From: Pseudomonas congelans
GTDB lineage: Bacteria > Pseudomonadota > Gammaproteobacteria > Pseudomonadales > Pseudomonadaceae
DNA length: 64,000 nt
Reading direction: 5' to 3'
Assembly: GCF_900103225.1 (NCBI RefSeq)
Contig: NZ_FNJH01000001.1
Span: 618,980 to 682,979, forward strand
The stretch's first letter is position 1, and each line of letters starts with the position of its first letter. This document shows, piece after piece, positions 53,425 to 62,939 of this stretch. The notes beneath the pieces are model-generated. The model made no database searches and was not told the origin of the DNA. It worked only from the letters and a program-made list of their open reading frames with translations. Made by a program: the position numbers and the translations under genes.

Positions 53425-55641
53425 ATGAGCGAAAACATCATTGGTGTGCCGCAGCGTCGTATCGACGGCGGCAAGAAAGTCAGTGGTCAGGCGCGCTATG
53501 CCGCAGACCATCCGATGGGCAAGATGCTTTACGCCTATGGCGTCTACAGCACTATCGCCAACGGGCGTGTAGTGGCGATAAAGGATCAGCAGGCCAAGGC
53601 GATGCCTGGCGTGGTCGATATCTTTCATCATGACAACTTCCCCTCGTTGCACCGTACTCCGAACACCAAGCTGAGCTTTGCCAAGATGCTCTCGGCCAGC
53701 AAGGCAGACGAGCATCGCCTGCCGTTCGAGGATGACCGTGTCTACTACCCAGGCCAGTTCGTGGCCCTGGTGGTGGCCGAGAGCTTCGAGCAGGCGAGGG
53801 CGGCGGCCTATCGCGTGACGGTTGATTACGACGAGCGTCCGGCGGTCAAGGACCTTGACGAGGGTATGCGTGTCAATGGCGCCCGCGATGGCGGTGCAGG
53901 GCACAATCGAGGCAACCCGGACAGCGCCTTCGACGGCGCAAAAGTGAAAGTCGATCAGACCTACACCACACCGGTTGAAGTGCACAACCCGATGGAAATG
54001 CACGCCAGTACCGCGTGGTGGCAGGACGGCAAGCTGTTTGTCTATGAAAGCACCCAGGGCGTGGTCAACCACCGCAACCTGTTGGCCAACGTCTTTGACC
54101 TTTCCCCCGACCGTGTGGAAGTGCGCGCGCCCTTCATTGGCTCGGGCTTTGGCGGCAAGCTGTGGCCGTGGCCGCATTCGGTCGCAGCCTGCGCCGCTGC
54201 CAAAGTCACCGGGCGCCCGGTGCAACTGGTGCTGCCGCGTGCGCAGATGTTCACCACCGTGGGTCATCGTCCGGAAACTCGCCAGCGCCTGCGTCTGGCC
54301 ACCGATGCGAGCGGCAAGCTGGTGTCGATTCGTCACGAGTCGTTCAACAACACGTCGATGCTCGATGACTACACCGAAAACTGCGGTGGCGTGACCAAGA
54401 GTCTGTATGCCTGCGATAACGTGCTGGTCAGCCACAAGATCAGCCCCATCAACCGCGGCACGCCGACCTCCATGCGTGCGCCGGGTGCGGCACCGGGCCT
54501 GTTTGCACTGGAGTCGGCCATTGATGAAATGGCCTTGGCCAGTGGCATGGACCCTTTGGCATTCCGCAAGTTGAACCTCTCTGACAAGGATCAGAGCGCA
54601 GGCTTGCCGTGGTCCAGCAATCACTTGCCCGAAGCCATCGACAAGGCAGCCGAGCGGTTTGGCTGGCACGCGCGCAAGGCCGACGTCGGTTCGATGCGCG
54701 AAGGCGATGAAATCATCGGCTACGGCATGGGCGCGTGCAACTGGGAAGCCTATCAGGTGCCCACCGATGCGCGGGTGATTCTGCGTTCCGACGGCACGGC
54801 GCTGGCTCAGTGCGGCTTGCAGGACATCGGCACCGGCACCTACACCATCGTCGCGCAGACCGTCAGCCAGTTGACCGGCATTCCCATGGAGCGCGTTGAA
54901 GTGGAACTGGGCAGCTCTTCCTTCCCGGCAGGCCCGGTGTCCGGTGGCTCCTGGGTCACCGCCAGCGTGATGCCGGCGATTGCCGGCGCCACCCGCGAAG
55001 CTTTGCAGAAGCTGCGCCAGTACGCCGTCAGCAAGGATGCAGTGTTCGCCGGACAGGACGCCGAAGCGATCAAGGTCGAGAACGGTCAACTGGTCATGGG
55101 CGAGCAGCGTGCGAGCTTCGTCGATGTGCTGAACGGTCAACGTCTGTCGCGTGCCGAGGGCACCTTCCAGAGCGGCATGCCTGAATCGGGCAAGTACTCA
55201 TTCCGCTCGTTCGGTGTGCATTTTGTCGAGGTGCGCTGGGACCCGGGTATTTCCAGCCTGCGCGTCTCTCGGGTGGTCAGCGCCATTGACGTGGGCAAAG
55301 TGATCAACCCGCTGGCGGCACGCAATCAGGTGGAAGGCGCGATTGTGATGGGCATCGGCATGGCCTTGTTCGAGGCCGGTGAATACGATCCGCGCAACGG
55401 CATGCCGGTCAATAACAACTATGCCGAGTACGTGGTGCCGGTGCATGCCGATCAACCGGACATCGACGTCTTGCTGCTCGATTATCCGGACTACAACCTG
55501 GGTGAATTCGGCGCACGAGGCATCGGCGAGATAGGTGTGACCGGGCTGGCCGCTGCGGTGGCCAATGCGGTGTATCACGCGACGGGCAAACGCGTGCGCA
55601 GCCTGCCGATCAGCAAGGAAAAACTGATGGCAGGGTTGTAG
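53425..55641 (+). CDS. paoC: Aldehyde oxidoreductase molybdenum-binding subunit (PaoC-like)
   Basis: A 738-residue molybdopterin subunit. The N-terminal Ald_Xan_dh domain begins RRIDGGKKVSGQARYAADHP. Mo-cofactor segments include FIGSGFGGKLWPWPHSVAACAAA, RGTPTSMRAPGAAPGLFALE and QCGLQDIGTGTYTIVAQ. The catalytic glutamate lies in GARGIGEIGVTGLAAAVANA near the C-terminus. There is no signal peptide, so export would be through the Tat signal of the 2Fe-2S partner. It should oxidise aldehydes to acids in the periplasm, a detoxification role by analogy with E. coli PaoABC. Confidence 0.93.
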   Translation: MSENIIGVPQRRIDGGKKVSGQARYAADHPMGKMLYAYGVYSTIANGRVVAIKDQQAKAMPGVVDIFHHDNFPSLHRTPNTKLSFAKMLSASKADEHRLPFEDDRVYYPGQFVALVVAESFEQARAAAYRVTVDYDERPAVKDLDEGMRVNGARDGGAGHNRGNPDSAFDGAKVKVDQTYTTPVEVHNPMEMHASTAWWQDGKLFVYESTQGVVNHRNLLANVFDLSPDRVEVRAPFIGSGFGGKLWPWPHSVAACAAAKVTGRPVQLVLPRAQMFTTVGHRPETRQRLRLATDASGKLVSIRHESFNNTSMLDDYTENCGGVTKSLYACDNVLVSHKISPINRGTPTSMRAPGAAPGLFALESAIDEMALASGMDPLAFRKLNLSDKDQSAGLPWSSNHLPEAIDKAAERFGWHARKADVGSMREGDEIIGYGMGACNWEAYQVPTDARVILRSDGTALAQCGLQDIGTGTYTIVAQTVSQLTGIPMERVEVELGSSSFPAGPVSGGSWVTASVMPAIAGATREALQKLRQYAVSKDAVFAGQDAEAIKVENGQLVMGEQRASFVDVLNGQRLSRAEGTFQSGMPESGKYSFRSFGVHFVEVRWDPGISSLRVSRVVSAIDVGKVINPLAARNQVEGAIVMGIGMALFEAGEYDPRNGMPVNNNYAEYVVPVHADQPDIDVLLLDYPDYNLGEFGARGIGEIGVTGLAAAVANAVYHATGKRVRSLPISKEKLMAGL

Positions 55642-55643
55642 TC

Positions 55644-56612
55644 ATGAAACAGCTTGATTTGCAGGTTGTACAACAGGCACGTGACTGGCTGGCCAGCGGC
55701 AAGCCCGTCTGGCTGTGCACGGTTCTTTCCACATTCGGCTCGGCCCCGCGCGGGCCGGGAGCGATGCTGGTGGCGCTGGGCAGCGGTGAGCATCGCGGCT
55801 CTCTGTCGGGTGGTTGCGTGGAAGAGGACTTTCTTGAGCGCGTTGCTGCGGGGCAGTTCGAGCCAGTCAATCAGGTGGTTCGCTACGGCGACGGCGGCTT
55901 CGCGCCAACGCGGGCCTTGCCGTGCGGCGGTGTGCTGGATGTGTTGATTGAGTTCATCGCGCCGGGGCCTGAAGCCGATGCGCATCTGGCGGCCATCGAG
56001 CAGGCGCTGGCCGGTCGCGAGCTGGTCAGCAGGCAGGTGCACCTGGGTGGTGTGCAGAGAGAGATCGGGACTGCGACGATGGGCGAGTCGCGTGTGCAGA
56101 TCGATGGCGAACGCATCAGTATCCGCATGGGCGCGGTGTATCGCGTACTGCTTGCCGGACTGTCGCCGGTGGCGGAGTTTTGTGCCAGTTTTGCCGTTGC
56201 GATGGGCTATGAGGTCATCGTCTGTGACCCTCGTGTCGAGGTCACTTCAGGGTTTTCAATGCCGGGTGTCGAGGTGCGTGGCGTGCTGCCTGCGGTGTTC
56301 ATTGCCGAGGGCGGCTGCCACAGCTCGACGGCCGTGCTGGCACTGACGCACGATCCGAAGCTTGACGATCTGAGCATGCTCGAGGCGGTACGTACCGAGG
56401 CATTCTACATAGGCGCGATGGGCTCGATGCGCACCAGCAGCAAACGCCTGGAGCGTCTGGGGCGGATTGGCGGGCTGGACGCTCAGGTACTGGATCGGAT
56501 CCACGCGCCTATCGGCCTGAATCTGGGCAGCAAGACACCTTCCGAGATCGCCATTGCGGTGATGGCTGACATCCTGCGGGTGGCCAATGGTGTCAGTCGC
56601 GCCGAGGTGTGA
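55644..56612 (+). CDS. XdhC family molybdenum cofactor maturation protein (PaoD-like)
   Basis: A 322-residue XdhC/PaoD-type chaperone. The N-terminal XdhC/CoxI domain shows VWLCTVLSTFGSAPRGPGAMLV and SLSGGCVEEDFLERV. The C-terminal Rossmann domain shows EFCASFAVAMGYEVIVCDPR and the late YIGAMGSMRTSSKRLERLGRIGG. It binds and inserts the matured molybdenum cofactor into the aldehyde oxidoreductase. It starts two bases after the paoC stop. Confidence 0.92.
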   Translation: MKQLDLQVVQQARDWLASGKPVWLCTVLSTFGSAPRGPGAMLVALGSGEHRGSLSGGCVEEDFLERVAAGQFEPVNQVVRYGDGGFAPTRALPCGGVLDVLIEFIAPGPEADAHLAAIEQALAGRELVSRQVHLGGVQREIGTATMGESRVQIDGERISIRMGAVYRVLLAGLSPVAEFCASFAVAMGYEVIVCDPRVEVTSGFSMPGVEVRGVLPAVFIAEGGCHSSTAVLALTHDPKLDDLSMLEAVRTEAFYIGAMGSMRTSSKRLERLGRIGGLDAQVLDRIHAPIGLNLGSKTPSEIAIAVMADILRVANGVSRAEV

Positions 56613-57216
56613 GGTGTTGCCGGCAGGCTTCTGCCAGCGCTGACGGGGTGTCTGCGTCGCGCAGGATGCCAGGGTCATCGCAATGCAGTACGTCACACAC
56701 CTCGGGATTGTCGATGATCAGGGCCTTCGCGCCCTGATCGCCTTCCAGCTTCAGCAGCGCTGGCCAGAAGTGTCGGCCGATGATCACCGGGTGGCCGCGC
56801 TGGCCCTCGTGCATGGGCAGGGCGATGCGCTGAGGATCGGCCATTCCGGCCAGGTCATGCAGGGTCTGCGGCTGTATCCAGGGCATGTCCGCGAGGACAA
56901 TGGCGACCGCATCGGCAGAGGAGTCCATCACTGCCGCAACCGCGCTGGCCAGGCTATGGCCCATGCCCAGTTCGGCGTGTTCGCTGCGGATGATCGTGAC
57001 GTTCGAGGCAATCCCCAGCGCATCCGCCTGGTCATCAGGACGTAATACCACCGCCGTTTTGCCGAATGCGCTTTGCGCGTTTTCCAGGCTTGCCGTCAGC
57101 AGGGTCCGCCCGCAGGGCAGAAGCGCCTGCCGTTTGTCACCGGCAAAGCGCCTGCTGCGGCCCGCTGCGAGGACCAGGGCGAACACTTCGGGTATCTGGC
57201 TGTCTATCCTGCTCAA
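56593..57216 (-). CDS. MocA-like molybdenum cofactor cytidylyltransferase
   Basis: A 207-residue nucleotidyltransferase of the MobA/MocA family. The nucleotide-binding signature is ALVLAAGRSRRFAGDKRQAL near residue 13; the metal-binding aspartate lies in AIVLADMPWIQP near residue 107, and MHEGQRGHPVIIGRHFW follows. MocA attaches CMP to molybdopterin for xanthine-oxidase-type enzymes, which fits the neighbouring operon. It is convergent with xdhC, the 3' ends overlapping by 20 bases. Confidence 0.88.
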   Translation of the reverse strand: MSRIDSQIPEVFALVLAAGRSRRFAGDKRQALLPCGRTLLTASLENAQSAFGKTAVVLRPDDQADALGIASNVTIIRSEHAELGMGHSLASAVAAVMDSSADAVAIVLADMPWIQPQTLHDLAGMADPQRIALPMHEGQRGHPVIIGRHFWPALLKLEGDQGAKALIIDNPEVCDVLHCDDPGILRDADTPSALAEACRQHLTPRRD

Positions 57217-57356
57217 TCCGAAACCTTATGAGTGGGTGAAAGGAGAGGACGCGCGCGGCTTGCTTGGCGCACCCTGCAGTTCTGCTGATGTACGCACAAT
57301 GCCTTATTTCGCTGCCTTGCCGGTAGCGGCACGAATCATGTTTTCGAGGGTTTCAA

Positions 57357-57941
57357 GTGGACAATCATATTCGTCCTGTCGAGCTGGAAAAAGCCTACCG
57401 TTTGCTCAACCACGGGCCGACTGTGCTGGTCTCATCCAGCCACGAGGGCACGCATAACGTCATGGCTGCGGCCTGGGCCTGCGCGCTGGATTTCTCGCCA
57501 CCGAAGGTGACGCTGGTGATCGACAAGATGACCAAGACCCGTGGGCTGGTGGAGAAAAGCGGCTACTTTGCCTTGCAGGTGCCCAATCTGGATCAATTAC
57601 AGATGACCTTCGACGTCGGCACCCAGAGCAAGGTCTTCACCCCGGACAAGCTGGACAAGGCCAACGTGGACCTGTTCCGCATCGACGGTCACGACTCGCC
57701 GCTGGTCGCAGGCTGCTCGGCGTGGCTGATCTGCAAAGTCATTCCCGAGCCGCACAATCAGCAGACCTACGACCTGTTCATCGGCGAGGTCGTCGGCGCC
57801 TGGGCCGATACCCGTGTGTTCAAAGACGGGCACTGGGAATTTGAAAAAGCCGATCCGAAATGGCGCAGCCTGCATTACGTCGCAGGCGGGCATTTCTACA
57901 CGATTGGTGAGCCTGCGGTGGTGGAAACGGGGGACGAATAA
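57357..57941 (+). CDS. Flavin reductase family protein
   Basis: A 194-residue FMN-binding split-barrel protein of the flavin reductase-like family. Typical segments are GPTVLVSSSHEGTHNVMAAAWACALDFSPPKVTLVID near the start and the late HYVAGGHFYTIGEP. It starts at GTG with GAGGG six bases upstream. It may supply reduced flavin or act as an FMN-dependent reductase; the partner is unknown. Confidence 0.88.
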   Translation: MDNHIRPVELEKAYRLLNHGPTVLVSSSHEGTHNVMAAAWACALDFSPPKVTLVIDKMTKTRGLVEKSGYFALQVPNLDQLQMTFDVGTQSKVFTPDKLDKANVDLFRIDGHDSPLVAGCSAWLICKVIPEPHNQQTYDLFIGEVVGAWADTRVFKDGHWEFEKADPKWRSLHYVAGGHFYTIGEPAVVETGDE

Positions 57942-57977
57942 TCGCGATGTCTGGCTCTGACGATCTTCGCCGACCGT

Positions 57978-58375
57978 ACGGGCCTCTTCGTGAGCAAGCT
58001 CACTCCCACTCCCCGATACACACCGGCTCCCGTGGATGCCAGCTCACTCACTCCCACACACCGCTCACGTGGGAGCGAGCTTGCTCGCGAAGGCAGACTG
58101 ACTGACCAGCAAATACCCAGCGGCTGCACCAATCTCTTCTGAGCAAGCTCACTCACTCCCATACACATGGCTCTTGTGGGAGCGAGCTTGCTCGCGAAGG
58201 CGGACTGACTGATCAGCAGATACCCAGAGGCTGCACCAATCTCTTCTGAGCAAGCTCACTCACTGCATACACATGGCTCCCGCGGGAGCGAGCGTGCTCG
58301 CGAAGGCAGGTTGACTGATCAGCAGATATCCAGCGGCTGCACCAGCCTCTTCGTGAGCAATGCGGATCGCAGCGC
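57978..58375. repeat. REP/BIME-like tandem array, period about 107 bases
   Basis: Three copies of the pseudomonad REP core GTGGGAGCGAGCTTGCTCGC begin at 58069, 58176 and 58282 (the last with two changes). Each sits in a longer unit of about 107 bases that includes GAGCAAGCTCACTCACT before it and GACTGATCAGCAGATACCCA after it. Complementary GAGCAAGCTC segments allow hairpins with the REP core. The array lies between convergent genes. It is not a CRISPR: units are long and spacers are repeated. Confidence 0.8.
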
Positions 58376-58412
58376 TGGTCAGTCCTGCAACGGCTGTTTA
58401 CCTGCTGGACCC

Positions 58413-59804
58413 TCAGTGACGATCCCGCCACACGGTCTGCGCATTGCAGAACTCGCGTACACCGAAGTGCGACAACTCACGGCCAAAGCCGCTTTTCTTT
58501 ACGCCGCCGAACGTCACGCGCGGGTCTGAAGCGCTGTAGCCGTTGATGAACACACCGCCGGTTTCCAGTTCCTCGGTCATGCGCTCGGCCAGTTGCAGGT
58601 CGCGGGTATAAATCGTCGCGGTCAGGCCGAAGTCACTGTCATTCGCCAGCTCCAGGGCGTGCTGCGCGTCGCGTGCGGTGATGATCGACGCAACCGGCCC
58701 GAACAGCTCCTGCCTGAACGAGGTCATCCGGTCGGTAACGTCACCGAGCACGGTCGGTTGATAATAATTGCCCTGGCCTTCCGCCTTTTTGCCGCCCAAC
58801 AGCAGTGTGGCGCCTTCGGCGAGCGTGTCCTGCACTTGAGTATCCAGCTCGTCGCGCAGATCGAAGCGCGCCATGGGGCCAATGTAGGTTTCGCTGGAGA
58901 GGGGATCGCCCGTCACCAGTTGACGCGTTTGCTCGACGAACCGGCGGGTGAATTCCTCGACCACACCTTGCTCGATGATCAGCCGCTTGGCCGCTGCACA
59001 GACCTGCCCGGTGTTCTGGAAGCGGCCAATCACCGCTGCCTTCACAGCCTGATCCAGATCTGCGTCATTGAGCACGATGAACGGGTCGGAGCCGCCCAGT
59101 TCCAGCACGCACTTCTTCAGTGCCGCGCCGGCCTGAGCGCCGATGGCCTCGCCGGCACGCACGCTGCCGGTCAGTGTGACCGCTGCGATGCGCGGGTCGG
59201 CAATGGCGTTTGAAACGCCTTCCGGGGTCACGTTGATGACTTCGAACACACCCTCCGGGAAGCCGGCACGCTTGAACGCGTCGAGCATCAGGTAAGCGCA
59301 ACCCATTACGTTGGGCGCGTGCTTGAGCACGTAGGTATTGCCAGCCAGCAGGGTCGGAATCGCGCCGCGCAGCACTTGCCAGATCGGGAAATTCCACGGC
59401 ATTACCGCGAGAACGGGGCCCAGCGGACGGTACTCGATACGCGCCTTGTCATTCTCGACCTGCGTCGCTTCGGCCACCAGCATCGCCGGGCCTTGCGCCG
59501 CGTACCAGTCGCACAACTGCGCGCATTTCTCGACTTCGCCTTTGGCCTGGGCAATGGGCTTGCCCATTTCCTGGCTGATCATGCGGGCGATGTTTTCGAC
59601 GTCATCGCGCAGGGCCTGACCCATGGCGACGATCAGTTGCGCACGTTGCTGAACCGGTGTGCGCTTCCAGCCTGCAAAACCGGCAGCCGCTCGCGACAGG
59701 CTGTGATCCAGCGCAGCGGCAGATTCGAAAGCGTAGTGGCCGATCTGCTCGCCGGTGGCAGGGTTGATCGAGATTGCATGGGTGTTGCTGGTGACAGTAG
59801 TCAT
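58413..59804 (-). CDS. NAD(P)-dependent succinate-semialdehyde-type dehydrogenase
   Basis: A 463-residue aldehyde dehydrogenase. Cofactor-binding segments are VLAVMPWNFPIWQVLRGAIPTLLAGN near residue 133 and TLTGSVRAGEAIG. The catalytic glutamate is in LELGGSDPFIV near residue 238 and the nucleophile in NTGQVCAAAKRLI near residue 272. The sequence is nearest to the Sad/GabD group acting on succinate semialdehyde, but related aldehydes are possible. The ATG at 59804 has AGGA eight bases upstream. It is divergent from a LysR gene. Confidence 0.9.
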   Translation of the reverse strand: MTTVTSNTHAISINPATGEQIGHYAFESAAALDHSLSRAAAGFAGWKRTPVQQRAQLIVAMGQALRDDVENIARMISQEMGKPIAQAKGEVEKCAQLCDWYAAQGPAMLVAEATQVENDKARIEYRPLGPVLAVMPWNFPIWQVLRGAIPTLLAGNTYVLKHAPNVMGCAYLMLDAFKRAGFPEGVFEVINVTPEGVSNAIADPRIAAVTLTGSVRAGEAIGAQAGAALKKCVLELGGSDPFIVLNDADLDQAVKAAVIGRFQNTGQVCAAAKRLIIEQGVVEEFTRRFVEQTRQLVTGDPLSSETYIGPMARFDLRDELDTQVQDTLAEGATLLLGGKKAEGQGNYYQPTVLGDVTDRMTSFRQELFGPVASIITARDAQHALELANDSDFGLTATIYTRDLQLAERMTEELETGGVFINGYSASDPRVTFGGVKKSGFGRELSHFGVREFCNAQTVWRDRH

Positions 59805-59905
59805 TGCGCCATCCTGTTGAGGTGGAAGTGGCACCAGAATATAGGCGTGCAATGCTTTCTAAAACTGAATAATAATGATCGTAACGTTCATTTTTGGAGA
59901 ATGAT

Positions 59906-60784
59906 ATGGATCTGGTTCAGCTGGAGATCTTCAAGGCGGTGGCTGAACACGGCAGCATCAGCGTCGCCGCTCAGCACATCCATCGAGTGCCCTCGAACCT
60001 GACCACGCGCATCAAGCAACTGGAGCAGGACCTGGGCGTCGACCTGTTCATTCGCGAGAAGCACCGCTTGCGCCTGTCTCCCGCCGGCTGGAATTTTCTC
60101 GACTACACGCGACGTATCCTGGATCTGGTGCAGGAAGCGCGCTCGGCCGTTTCCGGCGAGGAGCCACAGGGACCTTTTGCCTTGGGATCGCTGGAAAGCA
60201 CGGCTGCGGTCAGAATTCCTGCGCTGCTGGCCGCCTACAACCAGCAGAACGCCAAGGTCGAGCTGGACCTTTCCACCGGCCCGTCCGGAACCATGATCGA
60301 CGGCGTGCTGGCCGGTCGACTGGTCGCTGCCTTCGTCGACGGCCCGGTGCAGCATCCATCGCTCGAGGGCGTGCCGGTCTTCGAAGAAGAAATGGTCATC
60401 ATCGCGCCGCTCAATCATGCACCGGTCAAGCGCGGGCGCGATGTCAGCGGAGAGAGTATCTATGCGTTTCGTGCCAACTGCTCGTACCGCCATCACTTTG
60501 AACGCTGGTTCACCGAAGACGCGGCAGTGCCGGGCAAGATCCACGAAATGGAGTCCTACCACGGCATGCTCGCCTGCGTCAGCGCCGGTGCCGGGCTGGC
60601 GCTGATGCCGCGCAGCATGCTGGAAAGCATGCCCGGTTGCGCCACGGTCAGTATCTGGCCTCTGTCCGAGAAGTTTCGCTATCTGCACACCTGGCTGATC
60701 TGGCGACGCGGCACGGTGTCGCGCAGCCTGACTCGCTTTGTCGAGTTGCTGGAGCAGCGCAGCGAGCCAGCGAACGTTGAGTAA
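59906..60784 (+). CDS. LysR family transcriptional regulator
   Basis: A 292-residue LysR regulator. The DNA-binding helix-turn-helix is [20 protein letters not shown] followed by [21 protein letters not shown]. The effector-binding domain begins near residue 90 ([21 protein letters not shown]). The start at 59906 has GGAG six bases upstream and is preferred to an ATG four codons earlier. It is divergent from the semialdehyde dehydrogenase gene, its likely target, with a short AT-rich region between. Confidence 0.9.
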   Translation: MDLVQLEIFKAVAEHGSISVAAQHIHRVPSNLTTRIKQLEQDLGVDLFIREKHRLRLSPAGWNFLDYTRRILDLVQEARSAVSGEEPQGPFALGSLESTAAVRIPALLAAYNQQNAKVELDLSTGPSGTMIDGVLAGRLVAAFVDGPVQHPSLEGVPVFEEEMVIIAPLNHAPVKRGRDVSGESIYAFRANCSYRHHFERWFTEDAAVPGKIHEMESYHGMLACVSAGAGLALMPRSMLESMPGCATVSIWPLSEKFRYLHTWLIWRRGTVSRSLTRFVELLEQRSEPANVE

Positions 60785-60789
60785 AACAC

Positions 60790-61884
60790 TTAACGGACCG
60801 CAGAAACCCGCTCGGCAATCGCCGCACCGACTTGCTGAGTCGAAAGCGTGCCGCCTAGATCCGGCGTGACATCGCCGCTGGCGATCACTTGCTCGATAGC
60901 GGTGATGATCTCGTCGTGGGCCGCGGTGAAACGTTGATCGCCCTGGCCGAGGAATTCGAGCATGAGCGCACCTGACCAGATCATGGCGATCGGGTTGGCG
61001 ATATTCTTGCCGAAAATGTCCGGGGCCGAGCCGTGAACCGGTTCGAACAGCGACGGGAAGTGGCGCTCGGGATTGAGGTTGGCTGACGGCGCAATGCCGA
61101 TGGTGCCTGCGCAGGCCGGGCCGAGGTCGCTGAGGATGTCGCCGAACAGATTGGACGCCACTACCACGTCGAAGCGTTCGGGTTGCAGCACGAAACGGGC
61201 GCAGAGAATGTCGATGTGTTGCTTGTCCCAGCTGATGCCGGGGTACTGGCTGGCCATCGCTTCGGTGCGCTTGTCCCAGTACGGCATGCTGATGGCCATG
61301 CCATTGGATTTGGTCGCCGAGGTCACGTGCTTGCGCTCGCGTTTGCTGGCCATCTCGAAGGCGAACTTGAGAATGCGGTCGACACCACGACGGGTGAACA
61401 CCGATTCCTGCAACACGAATTCGTTTTCGGTGTTTTCGAACATGATCCCGCCCAGCGACGAGTATTCACCTTCGGTGTTTTCCCGGACCACGACAAAGTC
61501 GATGTCGCCCGGTTCGCGATTGGCCAGCGGGCAGGGGACGCCGGGAAACAGCCGCACCGGACGGATATTCGCGTACTGGTCGAATTCGCGGCGAAACTTG
61601 AGCAGCGAGCCCCACAGCGAGATGTGATCCGGGACCTTTTCCGGCCAGCCGACGGCGCCGAAGAAGATCGAGTCAAAGCCTTTGAGCTGTTCGAACCAGT
61701 CGTCCGGCATCATCTTGCCGTGTTTCAGGTAGTAATCGCAGCTGGCCCATTCGAAGTATTCGAACTCCAGTTCCAGCCCGTGCCGTGCGGCGGCGGCCTG
61801 CACCACGCGTACACCTTCAGGTAGCACTTCCAGGCCGATGCCGTCACCAGCGATGGCAGCAATATGCAGTTTCTTGTTGTTCAT
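60790..61884 (-). CDS. Tartrate/D-malate dehydrogenase (decarboxylating)
   Basis: A 364-residue beta-decarboxylating dehydrogenase of the TtuC/DmlA (YeaU) group. Family features are IAAIAGDGIGLEVLPEGVRVV near the start, the substrate loop LWGSLLKFRREFDQYANIRPVRL, VVVRENTEGEYSSLGG, TSATKSNGMAISMPYWDKR, the metal-binding VVASNLFGDILSDLGPACAG, and EPVHGSAPDIFGKNIANPIA. It oxidatively decarboxylates D-malate, or acts on tartrate, using NAD. The pairing with a divergent LysR gene copies the E. coli dmlA/dmlR layout. Confidence 0.9.
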   Translation of the reverse strand: MNNKKLHIAAIAGDGIGLEVLPEGVRVVQAAAARHGLELEFEYFEWASCDYYLKHGKMMPDDWFEQLKGFDSIFFGAVGWPEKVPDHISLWGSLLKFRREFDQYANIRPVRLFPGVPCPLANREPGDIDFVVVRENTEGEYSSLGGIMFENTENEFVLQESVFTRRGVDRILKFAFEMASKRERKHVTSATKSNGMAISMPYWDKRTEAMASQYPGISWDKQHIDILCARFVLQPERFDVVVASNLFGDILSDLGPACAGTIGIAPSANLNPERHFPSLFEPVHGSAPDIFGKNIANPIAMIWSGALMLEFLGQGDQRFTAAHDEIITAIEQVIASGDVTPDLGGTLSTQQVGAAIAERVSAVR

Positions 61885-61972
61885 GGCGGCGCTCTCTATG
61901 AATCCATCCATTACGGATGGGCGATGAATGAGTTGCACAGGCCATCCATGCTATAAGCGCACGATATAAAGA

Positions 61973-61986
61973 TAATCAGCTGATTA
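61973..61986. promoter_or_regulatory. Palindrome in the dehydrogenase/LysR divergent promoter
   Basis: TAATCAGCTGATTA is a perfect 14-base palindrome, 23 bases before the LysR start. A second inverted repeat, CCATCC...GGATGG, lies near 61905-61919, just upstream of the dehydrogenase start. Both are candidate LysR-type binding sites. Confidence 0.45.
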
Positions 61987-62008
61987 ATGGACTGAGAAAA
62001 CACGAATC

Positions 62009-62923
62009 GTGAATAAATACCCCAGCCTCGATGATTTGAATGTGTTCGTTCATGTGGCCCGGCGTTCAAGTTTCGTCGGGGCTGCGGACGAGCTGGGCAT
62101 GTCCGCTGCCTATGTCAGCAAGCGCATCCGTTTGCTGGAGCAGGGCATGGGTGTGGTGTTGCTGCACCGCTCGACCCGGCAGGTGTCGATTACCGAAGAT
62201 GGCGAGCGCGTCTACGAGTGGGCCAGAGGCATGCTTGATTCAGTGCAGCAGATGGGCGACGAAGTGGCTGCCCTGCATGGCGAGCCGAGTGGCTTGTTGC
62301 GGGTCGTCAGCAGCCAGGGCTTTGGCCGGCGTTTCGTCGCGCCTGCGTTGTCGGAGCTGGCCGCGCGTTATCCGAAGCTGGATATCCGTCTGGACATTCA
62401 GGACCGGCTGGTCGATCTGGTCGAGGAGGGCGTCGATCTGGATATCCGCGTCGGCAACGAAATCGCCCCGCAGCTGCGCGCCAGGCATCTGGCCAGCAAC
62501 TGGCGTGTTCTGTGCGCGAGCCCCGTCTACCTCAACCGTCATGGCACGCCGCTTAATCTTGGCGAGCTGGCCAATCATGATTGCCTGGTGATCAAGGAGC
62601 GCGACCGGCCGTTCGGCATCTGGCACCTCAACGGGCCGCAGGGTGCCGAAACCGTCAAGGTGACCGGCAGCCTGTCCACCAACCACGGCGAAATCGCCCG
62701 CCAGTGGTGCCTGGACGGGCGCGGGGTGTTACTGCGTTCGCTGTGGGATGTGCGCACTGACCTGGCCGAGGGCCGGCTGGTTCAGGTGTTGCCGGATTAC
62801 CGTCAGGATGCAGACATCTGGGCGGTGCATACATCACCGCTGATGAGTTCGGCCAAGGTCCGCGTCACGGTGGAGTTTCTGCGCGACTACCTTGCCCTGC
62901 ATCCTTCGCCCGTCAACCACTGA
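62009..62923 (+). CDS. LysR family regulator (DmlR-like)
   Basis: A 304-residue LysR regulator starting at GTG. The helix-turn-helix reads YPSLDDLNVFVHVARRSSFV followed by GAADELGMSAAYVSKRIRLLE. The effector domain follows from about residue 90 (LLRVVSSQGFGRRFVAPALSEL). Sequence type and position, divergent from the D-malate/tartrate dehydrogenase, match DmlR. It probably activates the dehydrogenase gene in response to its substrate. Confidence 0.9.
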   Translation: MNKYPSLDDLNVFVHVARRSSFVGAADELGMSAAYVSKRIRLLEQGMGVVLLHRSTRQVSITEDGERVYEWARGMLDSVQQMGDEVAALHGEPSGLLRVVSSQGFGRRFVAPALSELAARYPKLDIRLDIQDRLVDLVEEGVDLDIRVGNEIAPQLRARHLASNWRVLCASPVYLNRHGTPLNLGELANHDCLVIKERDRPFGIWHLNGPQGAETVKVTGSLSTNHGEIARQWCLDGRGVLLRSLWDVRTDLAEGRLVQVLPDYRQDADIWAVHTSPLMSSAKVRVTVEFLRDYLALHPSPVNH

Positions 62924-62939
62924 GGCACGCAATGCGCCG

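Noticed and set aside
53098..55140. A 680-codon minus-strand open frame
   Set aside because: It is the antisense shadow of the molybdenum-binding subunit gene, whose motifs and operon context are clear.
57978..58375. Possible CRISPR array
   Set aside because: The repeat unit is about 107 bases and the parts between REP cores are themselves repeated, so there are no unique spacers; no cas genes are present.
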